NCBI GenBank assembly: GCA_963663375.1
Contig: OY760195.1
Coordinates: forward strand, 62,001 to 126,000
From: JAYREN01 sp963663375
Lineage (GTDB): Bacteria; Acidobacteriota; Holophagae; Holophagales; Holophagaceae
Direction of reading: 5' to 3'
DNA length: 64,000 nt
Position 1 is the stretch's first letter. Every line of letters starts with the position of its first letter. Both the position numbers and the translations under genes were made by a program. This document shows, in pieces, positions 25,582 through 33,281 of the stretch. The notes beneath the pieces were generated by a model. It was not told the DNA's origin, ran no database searches, and saw only the letters and a list, made by a program, of their open reading frames with translations.

Positions 25582-27179
25582 TGGCCAGCTTCCGTGAATC
25601 AATGCGTAGGGGCAACATCTTCGTCTGGCTCTCCGGCGGGTTGTTGGCCATGTCGGTGCTCATGATCGTCAGCCTGGTGGTCTTCATCGGCGCCAAGGGG
25701 CTGGGCTACTTCTGGCCCCAGGCCATCGTGCAGTTCGATACCGCTGCAGGCCCCGTGATGGGCGAGATCAGCGGCCGCGAGCCCGCCCGCGAGCAAGAAC
25801 CCGAGCGGCTTCAGTTGCGGGTGGCCAACCGGGATCTGTACGGCCAGGACTTCCGCTGGTTCCGGGCAGATGAAGTCAAGAACCCCAGGCGTGTGTTGGA
25901 TGCGGTGCTGGTGGAGCGCCTGGAGTACGGGGCCTTCATCGGGTGGATCCGCACGGTTCAAGAGGACGGCAAGATACTCGCCGAAGGGCCCGGGGCCTTG
26001 GCTGGCGTGGAGCAGCACCTCCCGCACGCGCGCTCCCTCCGCAGCCAGATCCTCGCCATCGAGAAGGGGGAAGTGGGCGCCCTGAATGCCTCCTTGGAGG
26101 ACATTCGCCTGGAACGGCGAAAGCTTAACTCCGCCACAGATGAAGCCAAGGCCAAGGCGCTCGAGGCCAAGGAACAGGATCTCAACGCCCGCTACCAGCA
26201 GATGAGCGGTCGCCTGGAGGAGCTGCGGAAGGAGTCTCAGCGCGTCACCGTGGTGCTCGAGACCGTGGATGGGCAGCGCAAGGAGCAGCCCATCGGAAGC
26301 CTGATTCGCGTGCTGCCGGTCAATTCCATGAGCACCTTGGGCAAGCTCAAGGTATACCTATCCAGGCTCTGGGAATTCGTGGCGGAGGATCCCCGGGAGT
26401 CCAACACCGAGGGGGGCATCTTCCCGGCCATTTTCGGCACGGTGATGATGGTCCTGATGATGTCCCTGGTGGTGGTGCCCTGTGGCGTGGTGGCCGCGCT
26501 CTACCTGCGGGAGTACGCCCACGACGGTTGGCTCGTGCGGGCCACCCGGGTGGCGGTGAACAACCTGGCGGGGGTTCCCTCCATCGTGTTCGGGGTCTTC
26601 GGGCTGGGCTTCTTCATCTACACCCTGGGGGGCAGCATCGATCAGATCTTCTTCTCGGATCGCCTGCCGACACCCACCTACGGCACCGGCGGCATCATCT
26701 GGGCCTCGCTCACCCTGGCCCTTCTGACGGTGCCCGTGGTGATCGTCTCCACGGAGGAGGCCTTGGCTTCGGTGCCCCGCAACCAGCGGGAGGCCAGCCT
26801 GGCCATGGGGGCCACCAAGTGGCAGACCCTCTGGAACATCGTGCTGCCCGGGGCTGCGCCCGGCATCCTCACGGGGCTGATCCTGGCCATGGCCCGGGGG
26901 GCTGGCGAGGTGGCGCCCCTCATGTTGACGGGCGTCGTCAAGCTCGCCCCGTCCATGCCCCTGGACGGCACCTTTCCCTTCCTGCACCTGGACCGGAAAT
27001 TCATGCACCTCGGGTTTCACATCTACGATGTGGGCTTCCAGAGCCCCAACAGCGAGGCGGCGAAGCCCATGGTCTTCATGACGGCCCTGCTGCTGCTCGC
27101 GGTGGTCGTCGTGCTCAATTTCGCGGCCATCCGTCTGCGGCGTCGCCTGCGTGCCCGACTGGGCGGAAGCACCTTCTGA
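25581..27179 (+). CDS. pstA: Phosphate ABC transporter permease PstA with large periplasmic insertion
   Basis: A 532-aa permease. After TM1 (about 15-40) there is an insertion of ~220 residues that includes a charged coiled coil at about 158-220 (LEDIRLERRKLNSATDEAK). The PstA core begins near residue 273 (GGIFPAIFGTVMMVLMMSL) and holds the EAA loop REASLAMGATKWQTLWNIVLP. Standard PstA is ~290 aa. The matching enlargement of both permeases suggests their outer domains meet each other or PstS. The start and stop codons overlap those of pstC and pstB. Confidence 0.88.
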   Translation: MASFRESMRRGNIFVWLSGGLLAMSVLMIVSLVVFIGAKGLGYFWPQAIVQFDTAAGPVMGEISGREPAREQEPERLQLRVANRDLYGQDFRWFRADEVKNPRRVLDAVLVERLEYGAFIGWIRTVQEDGKILAEGPGALAGVEQHLPHARSLRSQILAIEKGEVGALNASLEDIRLERRKLNSATDEAKAKALEAKEQDLNARYQQMSGRLEELRKESQRVTVVLETVDGQRKEQPIGSLIRVLPVNSMSTLGKLKVYLSRLWEFVAEDPRESNTEGGIFPAIFGTVMMVLMMSLVVVPCGVVAALYLREYAHDGWLVRATRVAVNNLAGVPSIVFGVFGLGFFIYTLGGSIDQIFFSDRLPTPTYGTGGIIWASLTLALLTVPVVIVSTEEALASVPRNQREASLAMGATKWQTLWNIVLPGAAPGILTGLILAMARGAGEVAPLMLTGVVKLAPSMPLDGTFPFLHLDRKFMHLGFHIYDVGFQSPNSEAAKPMVFMTALLLLAVVVVLNFAAIRLRRRLRARLGGSTF

Positions 27180-28060
27180 TGTCTCCCTCGGCTTCCCTGG
27201 AGTGCTCGATCATGGAAATTGAAGATCCCCGACCCATTCCCGAACCGGTCGTCCTGCCTCCCCCGGAGGCGGGGAGGGCCTGGGAATCTTCCGCGGTTCC
27301 CGAGGCGGAGCCCGCCCTCAGGGTGCGGAAACTGGATCTCTGGTACGGTGCCAAGCAAGCCCTGTTCGGCATCAACCTGGAGGTGCCGAAGAACACCGTG
27401 ATGTCGCTCATCGGACCCTCGGGGTGTGGCAAGAGCACGCTGCTGCGGAGCCTCAACCGGATGAATGACCTCATCGATGGCGTGCGCATCGAGGGGCAGG
27501 TGCTCCTCGGGGATCAAGATCTGTACGACCCCAAGGTCGATGTCATCGAACTGCGCAAGCGCATGGGCATGGTCTTCCAGAAGTCCAATCCCTTTCCCAA
27601 GTCGATCTACGAGAACGTGGCCTACGGCCTTCGCATCCACGGGGTCAAGGACACTCGGATCCTCGATGAGACTGTGGAGAAGAGCCTGGTCGGGGCAGGG
27701 CTCTGGGATGAGGTCAAGGATCGTCTCAAGGATTCCGCCCTCGGCCTCTCCGGAGGACAACAGCAGCGGCTCTGCATCGCCCGTGCCCTGGCGGTGAAGC
27801 CCGAGGTGATCCTCATGGACGAGCCCTGCTCGGCGCTGGATCCCATCGCCACGGGTCGAGTCGAGGAGCTGATCTTCGAGCTCAAGAAGGACTTCACCAT
27901 CGTCATCGTCACCCACAACATGCAGCAGGCGGCCCGGGTCAGCGATTACACCGGCTTCTTCTGGCTCGGGAAACTGATTGAAGTGGGGCTGACCAAACAG
28001 CTCTTCACCAACCCCACCCAGCGCACGACGGAAGACTACATCACCGGGAGATTTGGATGA
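27179..28060 (+). CDS. pstB: Phosphate ABC transporter ATP-binding protein PstB
   Basis: A 293-aa ATPase that drives phosphate import. Walker A is GPSGCGKST near residue 80, the signature is LSGGQQQRL, Walker B is VILMDEPCSALDP, with H-loop THNM. About 45 residues before the core (Pro/Glu-rich) are longer than usual. ATG 27179 overlaps the pstA stop (TGATG); ATG 27212, preceded by GGAG, would give a protein closer to the usual N-terminus. The stop codon overlaps phoU (ATGA). Confidence 0.93.
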   Translation: MSPSASLECSIMEIEDPRPIPEPVVLPPPEAGRAWESSAVPEAEPALRVRKLDLWYGAKQALFGINLEVPKNTVMSLIGPSGCGKSTLLRSLNRMNDLIDGVRIEGQVLLGDQDLYDPKVDVIELRKRMGMVFQKSNPFPKSIYENVAYGLRIHGVKDTRILDETVEKSLVGAGLWDEVKDRLKDSALGLSGGQQQRLCIARALAVKPEVILMDEPCSALDPIATGRVEELIFELKKDFTIVIVTHNMQQAARVSDYTGFFWLGKLIEVGLTKQLFTNPTQRTTEDYITGRFG

Positions 28061-28734
28061 CGGCCCGCCACTTCGACACCGAACTCAAGGACCTGAAGGA
28101 CGGCCTGATGGCCATGGCGCTTCAGACCGAGGAGATGATCGACCTCGCTGTGGCCGTCATGATCAAGCGATCGGATGCGCTCGCGGAACATCTCATGGAC
28201 TTGGATCGGGTCGTGGATGCCCAGGAGGTCAGCCTCGATATCGCCTGCATCGATCTCCTGGGGCTGAGGGCACCCGTTGCCACGGATCTGCGCCTGTTGG
28301 CGGGCTGCCTCAAGATCATCCCCCAGCTGGAGCGGATCGGGGACCACTGCAAGAACATTGGCCGGCGCGGCCTCGTCCTCAACCGACAGGCGCAGGTCCT
28401 CAATCCGGACTACTTCGAGAAGATGGGTCAGGCCGTTTGCGGCATGGTCCGGGATTCCGTGGACGCCTTCCTGAATGGAGACGCCGACCTCGCCCATCGC
28501 GTGATCACCTCCGACGACATCGTGGATGATCTCCATCACCAGATCTTTGGAGAGCTGCTGCGCCAGATGATCAAGGATCCCCTCTGCATCGAGCGGGCGA
28601 GCCACCTGATCATCGTCAACAAGGACTTCGAGCGGATCGCCGACCACGCTACCAACATTTCCGAGGAAGTGCTCTACATCCTGGAGGGCGTCAACGTGAA
28701 GCACCCTTATCTTCACCAGGGGCCAAAGGGCTGA
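28057..28734 (+). CDS. phoU: Phosphate-specific transport accessory regulator PhoU
   Basis: A 225-aa all-helical protein with the two PhoU repeats; each ends in a metal-binding E/D segment (LERIGDHCKNIGRR near residue 92 and FERIADHATNISEE near 195). It signals between PstB and a PhoR-type kinase and limits phosphate uptake. It overlaps pstB by 4 bp, so is made as part of the pst operon. No phoBR genes are in the window. Confidence 0.94.
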   Translation: MTARHFDTELKDLKDGLMAMALQTEEMIDLAVAVMIKRSDALAEHLMDLDRVVDAQEVSLDIACIDLLGLRAPVATDLRLLAGCLKIIPQLERIGDHCKNIGRRGLVLNRQAQVLNPDYFEKMGQAVCGMVRDSVDAFLNGDADLAHRVITSDDIVDDLHHQIFGELLRQMIKDPLCIERASHLIIVNKDFERIADHATNISEEVLYILEGVNVKHPYLHQGPKG

Positions 28735-28786
28735 ATCCCGATCCCTCTGAGCTTTCCCGCGAACCCCGTTTGGAGCCCCATTCCTT

Positions 28787-29086
28787 TCACGGCACGGGAT
28801 CTTCCCCATGCCCGCCGAAGGGATTGCACCGCAGGATCCGCCAGGTGGTCAGCACACCGCCGCGCAGGGTGCCGTATTTGCGGATGCACTCCAGGCCGTA
28901 CTGGCTGCAGGTGGGGGTGAAGCGGCACTGGCTGGGCAGGGCGGGGCTGAGGGTCTTCTGGTAGACGCGGATGGCGCCGCGGGCACACCAGGCGGTGGGC
29001 TGGAAGCGTACGGGGAGCAGGGCCTCGGCGCAGAGGTAGATTCCGAGAACGAGGAAGGGATGCGTGAGCACCCAGTAGAGCCACAT
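28787..29086 (-). CDS. yidD: Membrane protein insertion efficiency factor YidD
   Basis: A 99-aa YidD-family protein: AIRVYQKTLSPALPSQCRFTPTCSQYGLECIRKYG is the full family signature with its three Cys, followed by RILRCNPF. It is thought to assist YidC-dependent insertion into the inner membrane. A hydrophobic N-terminal segment precedes the core. ATG 29086 is chosen; a GTG at 29104 would overlap the ispG end by 14 bp. It lies directly downstream of ispG rather than in the usual rpmH-rnpA-yidD-yidC cluster. Confidence 0.9.
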   Translation of the reverse strand: MWLYWVLTHPFLVLGIYLCAEALLPVRFQPTAWCARGAIRVYQKTLSPALPSQCRFTPTCSQYGLECIRKYGTLRGGVLTTWRILRCNPFGGHGEDPVP

Positions 29087-29090
29087 GCTC

Positions 29091-30188
29091 CTAGGCTTCC
29101 GCACGCTCGACCTTGAGCCTGCGGGCCTCCTCCAGGAAGGCGGAGACGATGTCCTCCTCCTTCACCTTGCGGATGAGCTCACCCTTGCGGTAGATGCGGC
29201 CTTCGCCTGCGCCGCCCGCCACGCCGAGATCGGCGTCCATGGCCTCGCCGGGGCCGTTCACCACGCAGCCCATCACGGCGTAGGTGATGTGCTCGTGGTT
29301 GATCTCGCGAAGTCCCTGCTCGATCTCGTTGGCCACGCGGTTGAGGTCGATCTGCACGCGCCCGCAGCTGGGGCAGCTCACCATGTGGAAGCCGCCACTC
29401 CGAAGGCTCAGGGCCCGCAGCATCTCGTGGCCGATCTTGCACTCCTCCTGGCCTTCGCCCGTGAGCGAGACGCGGATGGTGTCCCCCAGGCCTTCGGCCA
29501 GCAGGATGCCCATGCCCACGCTGCTGCGAATGGTGGCGCCCCAGGGTGTGCCGGCCTCGGTGATGCCGAGGTGGAAGGGATAGTCCACCTGCTTGGCCAG
29601 CAGGCGGTAGGCCTGCACGGTGCGGATCACATCGCTGGCCTTGAGGCTGATCTTGGTGTGGGTGAAGCCTTCCTTCTCCAGCAGCTCCAGATGCCGCAGG
29701 GCGCTCTCCACCATGGCTTCGGGCGTGGCGGTGCCGAACTTCTCCAGCAGGTCCTTTTCGAGGCTGCCGCCGTTCACACCGATGCGGATGGGAATGCCCT
29801 TTTCGCCCGCCTTGTCCACCACGGCCTTCACCCGGTCCTGACCGCCGATGTTGCCGGGATTGATGCGCAGACAGGCGGCGCCGCCATCGGCGGCCACCAG
29901 GGCCAGCCGATAGTCGAAGTGGATGTCGGCCACCACGGGAATCGGGCTGCGGGCGCAGATCTCGTGGAAGACCTCCCCGGCCTTCTTGGTGGGCACGGAG
30001 ACGCGCACGATTTCGCAGCCGGCGGCGGCGTAGTCGTAGATCTGCTTGACGGTGGCTTCCACATCCCGCGTGTCGGTCTTGGTCATGCTCTGCACGCTGA
30101 TGGGCGCATCGCCGCCCACCGGAACCTTTCCCACCATGATTTGCCGGGTCTTCCGGCGGGGGCTCAGAGGAGTAAGAGCGGATTCCAT
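29091..30188 (-). CDS. ispG: 4-hydroxy-3-methylbut-2-enyl diphosphate synthase (GcpE)
   Basis: A 365-aa iron-sulfur enzyme of the non-mevalonate (MEP) isoprenoid pathway, converting MEcPP to HMBPP. The TIM-barrel start (PISVQSMTKTDTRDVEATV) and the C-terminal [4Fe-4S] ligands in SCPSCGR (near residue 271) and GCVVNGPGEA are present. The length is typical of the short bacterial form. It starts at ATG 30188; the upstream gap contains an inverted-repeat element. Confidence 0.95.
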   Translation of the reverse strand: MESALTPLSPRRKTRQIMVGKVPVGGDAPISVQSMTKTDTRDVEATVKQIYDYAAAGCEIVRVSVPTKKAGEVFHEICARSPIPVVADIHFDYRLALVAADGGAACLRINPGNIGGQDRVKAVVDKAGEKGIPIRIGVNGGSLEKDLLEKFGTATPEAMVESALRHLELLEKEGFTHTKISLKASDVIRTVQAYRLLAKQVDYPFHLGITEAGTPWGATIRSSVGMGILLAEGLGDTIRVSLTGEGQEECKIGHEMLRALSLRSGGFHMVSCPSCGRVQIDLNRVANEIEQGLREINHEHITYAVMGCVVNGPGEAMDADLGVAGGAGEGRIYRKGELIRKVKEEDIVSAFLEEARRLKVERAEA

Positions 30189-30244
30189 GCGTTGAGACCT
30201 CGTCCAGCCTGATGCTGGATCCCCAGTCTACCAGCCGATTTGCG

Positions 30245-30557
30245 AGGGTCTGTTTTCAAAGTGGATGCGAGCCGCGACGGGTCCAGCCGCGTGATCCAGC
30301 AAGGATATGGCCGCAGGGCGATGTGGTGCATCGTTCAAGGCCGCAGACGCCGCTGGGCGCGCGGCTGGCCCCGTCCCGGAGGGCAAGGGGCAGCGCCCGG
30401 CGGGATACTGCGTCAAGCTCCTCGTCCATAGTCCCGCTATGGCCATCGTCGCTTTCCCTCTCGGTATCGCCTACGGCGATACGCGAGACAAAACGACATC
30501 TGTCTCCCTTGGGCGGTGCCCCTTGCGCGGCCACACCCCACTTTGAAAACAGACCCT
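30245..30557. mobile_element. MITE-like element with perfect 20-bp terminal inverted repeats
   Basis: The 20 bases at 30245-30264 (AGGGTCTGTTTTCAAAGTGG) recur as a perfect reverse complement at 30538-30557, enclosing 273 bp with no credible gene. The interior has its own GC-rich complementary segments (for example GGCAAGGGGCAGCGCC against GGGCGGTGCCCCTTGC). Size, terminal repeats and lack of coding fit a non-autonomous miniature inverted-repeat element. No clear target-site duplication is seen. The element ends exactly on the stop codon of the following response regulator gene. Together with its flanks it fills the 367-bp gap between ispG and that gene. Confidence 0.6.
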
Positions 30558-31272
30558 AGGACTTGGGCAATTCCGGCGGCAGGTCTATGCGCTGACTGCT
30601 GAGGGCGAGGTCCAGGATCCGACCGGTGGCATAGGGCTTGGTGATATATGTGTGCAGATTCTGAATCTGGGCGAGCACCTTGTTGGTGGCGCTCAGAGAG
30701 TCGCGAAGGGCAGCCAGCTGCTCGCGGGAAGGCGATTCCTGGTTGCGGAGAATCTGGTCGAGCAGGAGCTGAGCGGCGGAAAGGGGCTGGGCCAGCTCGT
30801 GGGCAGTGCCCCCGGCGACCTCGAGGAGGGCGCGGTGACGTTCACCGGCCAGGGCGGCCGTGTCCTGCCGGGAGAGGCGCACCATCATCCGGAGCTTGGC
30901 GAGCAGTTCGGGGAAGGCGTATGGCTTGACCAGGTAGTCGATGCCACCGGCTTCGATGCCTTCGGAGATCCAGTCCTGGCCGATGCGCACGGCACTGAGG
31001 AAGATGAGTGGGGTGCGGCTGTTGATGGGAATCTGGCGAATCTGACGGCAGGCTTCGATGCCATCCATGCCCTCGAGACTCACATCCATGAGGATGCCCT
31101 CGAAGGGCATGCGCTGGCAGAAGCTCAGGGCTTCCTCGGCATTGCGCGCCATGGTGAGCGCGAAGGGATAGTTGCGGAGCTCCATGCCCAGAACCTTGAG
31201 GTTCCCGGGCAGATCATCCACCACCAGGATGCGGCCTGGGTTCTCGGGGGTTGGTGCATAGAAAGTCGGCAT
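30556..31272 (-). CDS. Response regulator with HisKA-like dimerisation helix but no ATPase domain
   Basis: A 238-aa protein. The receiver domain (ILVVDDLPGN, phospho-acceptor in ILMDVSLEGMDG, the usual SAVR and VKPYAF) is followed by a helix pair with the kinase-like H-box AGGTAHELAQPLSAAQ, but no HATPase_c domain follows. It could be a phosphotransfer adaptor or a kinase that lost its catalytic domain. Its stop codon lies in the terminal repeat of the adjacent MITE-like element, so a 3' truncation is possible. The start codon and ribosome-binding site lie in a perfect hairpin. Confidence 0.75.
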   Translation of the reverse strand: MPTFYAPTPENPGRILVVDDLPGNLKVLGMELRNYPFALTMARNAEEALSFCQRMPFEGILMDVSLEGMDGIEACRQIRQIPINSRTPLIFLSAVRIGQDWISEGIEAGGIDYLVKPYAFPELLAKLRMMVRLSRQDTAALAGERHRALLEVAGGTAHELAQPLSAAQLLLDQILRNQESPSREQLAALRDSLSATNKVLAQIQNLHTYITKPYATGRILDLALSSQRIDLPPELPKS

Positions 31273-31315
31273 GGGTTTCCTGGTCCATTCAACTTACATC
31301 AGGAAACCCATGCCG
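31267..31315 (-). promoter_or_regulatory. Perfect 16-bp hairpin covering the response-regulator start, downstream of flgE
   Basis: CGGCATGGGTTTCCTG (31267-31282) and CAGGAAACCCATGCCG (31300-31315) are perfect complements around a 17-nt loop. On the minus strand the stem contains the AGGAAACCC ribosome-binding stretch and the ATG of the response regulator at 31272. Because flgE ends 20 bp upstream, the hairpin could also slow read-through from the flagellar operon. There is no U tract. Confidence 0.65.
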
Positions 31316-31334
31316 TCACGGGGCTAAGGCTGAA

Positions 31335-32579
31335 TTACCGCTTGAGGTTGAGCGTCTCCTGGAGGAGCTCGTCGGAGGTCGTCACCACGCGGCCATTGGC
31401 CTGGTAGCCGCGCTGGGCCACGATCAGCTTGGTGAACTCCTCGGCCACGTCCACGTTGGACAGTTCGAGGTTAGCCCCCAGCACTGTGCCGCGACCCCCC
31501 TGGTTGGCCGCGCCAATATTGCCTGCGCCACTGGCCAGGGTCTCGTTCCAGTTGTTGTCGCCCTGCTTGGAGAGGCCGTTCTGGTTGGCGAAGGTGGCCA
31601 GCGCGACCTGCGCCAAAGGCACGGTCTGGCCGTTGGTGAAGTTGCCAATGAGAACGCCGTCCTGGTCCACCACGAGACTCCGGATGGTGCCTGCGCCGTA
31701 GCCGTCTTGGACGGTGTTGCTGGTGGTGGAAGGGGCCGCGAAACCTGTCAGGCTCGCCACGGGGGGCGCGCCGTTGAAGATCTCCCAGGTGGTGGGGGGG
31801 CTCGTGGCGCCGTTGGTCCAGCCCGTGATGGTCAGGGTGGGATTGGCGGCGGGGGTCGTGAGCACACCTGAAGCGTTGAACTGGATCGTGGGGGGGTAGC
31901 CCGCCACCGTGGCGCCGCCATCGGTGGTCACGTTCAGGCTCCACTGCCCGGCGACGGCCGTCTTGGTGTAGGTGAAGAGCAGGCTGTGGGCGGAGCCCAG
32001 GCTGTCATAGACCTGCAGGGGCGTAGTGTAGACCGCCCCAGTCGCCGCGTTGGCGTCCAGGTTGGTGGTGCTGTTGATGGTGGTGGTGGCCGCCGGCGGG
32101 CTGGTGCTCCCCACGTTGATCTGGATGGGCACCACGGTGCCGTTGGTGGAGATTGCGTTGCCCTGGCGGTTCCACCCCATGACGTTGCTGCCGTTGTTGT
32201 CGATGAGCATGCCGTCCCGGTCCATGGTGAAATTCCCGGCGCGGGTGTAGGCGCGGCCACCGGTGCGGGTGGTCAGGGTGAAGAAGCCTTGGCCAGAAAC
32301 GGCCATGTCGGTCACGTTGCTCGTGGACTGGAAGGAGCCCTGGCCGAAATTCTGGGTGATGCCGCCCAGGCGGGTGCCCAGGCCGATCTGGATGGGGTTT
32401 CCGTTGCCCTGGGTGCCCAACGCCCCCAGCGAGGCGTTGAAGAGATCCTGGAAGGTGCCCGAGGAGCCCTTGAAGCCGATGGTGTTGAGGTTGGCGAGGT
32501 TGTTCCCGATCACACTCAGGGTTCCCGCATTGGCGGAAAGGCCGGAGAGGCTGGCGTAGAAAGAGGCGTAGAGGCCCAT
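31335..32579 (-). CDS. flgE: Flagellar hook protein FlgE
   Basis: A 414-aa hook subunit. The N-terminal rod/hook signature ASLSGLSANAGTLSVIGNNLANLNTIGFK, a central NFTMDRDGMLIDNNG D1 motif and the C-terminal VDVAEEFTKLIVAQRGYQANGRVV coiled-coil segment are characteristic. The middle is Thr/Ala/Gly-rich, as in exported axial proteins. It is the last flagellar gene of block 1, 15 bp after flgD. Confidence 0.93.
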   Translation of the reverse strand: MGLYASFYASLSGLSANAGTLSVIGNNLANLNTIGFKGSSGTFQDLFNASLGALGTQGNGNPIQIGLGTRLGGITQNFGQGSFQSTSNVTDMAVSGQGFFTLTTRTGGRAYTRAGNFTMDRDGMLIDNNGSNVMGWNRQGNAISTNGTVVPIQINVGSTSPPAATTTINSTTNLDANAATGAVYTTPLQVYDSLGSAHSLLFTYTKTAVAGQWSLNVTTDGGATVAGYPPTIQFNASGVLTTPAANPTLTITGWTNGATSPPTTWEIFNGAPPVASLTGFAAPSTTSNTVQDGYGAGTIRSLVVDQDGVLIGNFTNGQTVPLAQVALATFANQNGLSKQGDNNWNETLASGAGNIGAANQGGRGTVLGANLELSNVDVAEEFTKLIVAQRGYQANGRVVTTSDELLQETLNLKR

Positions 32580-32594
32580 GGCGTTCTCCTGTCG

Positions 32595-33251
32595 TCAGGC
32601 TGAAATTTCGTTCACATCGGCGAGGCTGAAGCGTCGGCTTCCGGCCTGGATCAGCACGGTGCCGTTGGCGAAGATCACACTGTCCACGGTGACGAAGGTC
32701 GAGGCCTTGGCTTCCACCGCCTTGCCTGCAGTGTCCTTGGCGCTGATCTCCAAGGTGTAGGCGCCATCGGGGAGCTGCACGCCTTCGGCGGTGCGACCGT
32801 CCCAGCTGAGGTTCTGGTTTCCGGCCTTCAGGCTGCCCTTGTCCAGGGTTGCCACCACCTTGCCCGCCGCATCCTTGATCTTGAGGGTCACGAGGGCGTC
32901 CGAGGCGAGTTCCACGCCCACGGTGGCCTTGCCGCCCTGGAGATCGAAGCCCGAGGAGGACACCCGCACCCGCTTGCCCACCAGGCTGGAGCTCTGGGCC
33001 TGGAAGAGCCCCTGGTTTTGGAGCTGGATGCCCTGCAGGGAGGTGTTCATGTTCTGCATCTGTTCCAGGCTCGAGAACCCGACCATCTGCTGCATCATCT
33101 GGCCGGCATCCTGAGGCTGGGTGGGATCCTGGTGCTGGAGCTGGGCCACCAGCAGCATCATGAAGGAGTCTTTATCCATTTCCTTCTTGGGTTTCTTGGT
33201 CTCGGCCGCCGAAGCGCCGAGGGTCGAGGCCGTGACGAGGGTGGTTTCCAT
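32595..33251 (-). CDS. flgD: Flagellar hook-capping protein FlgD
   Basis: A 218-aa scaffold that caps the growing hook. The N-terminus carries the family pattern KDSFMMLLVAQLQHQDPTQPQD followed by MMQQMVGFSSLEQMQNMN; the C-terminal half holds the FlgD tudor/Fn3-like domain (NLSWDGRTAEGVQLPDGAYTLEI). It sits between fliK and flgE, the usual order. Confidence 0.93.
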   Translation of the reverse strand: METTLVTASTLGASAAETKKPKKEMDKDSFMMLLVAQLQHQDPTQPQDAGQMMQQMVGFSSLEQMQNMNTSLQGIQLQNQGLFQAQSSSLVGKRVRVSSSGFDLQGGKATVGVELASDALVTLKIKDAAGKVVATLDKGSLKAGNQNLSWDGRTAEGVQLPDGAYTLEISAKDTAGKAVEAKASTFVTVDSVIFANGTVLIQAGSRRFSLADVNEISA

Positions 33252-33281
33252 GGCCGTCTCCGGAATCAGGGGTGGAGGATG

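Noticed and set aside
30256..30534. A 92-codon open frame inside the MITE-like element
   Set aside because: Spans most of the inverted-repeat element with no ribosome-binding site; likely chance in GC-rich repeat DNA.
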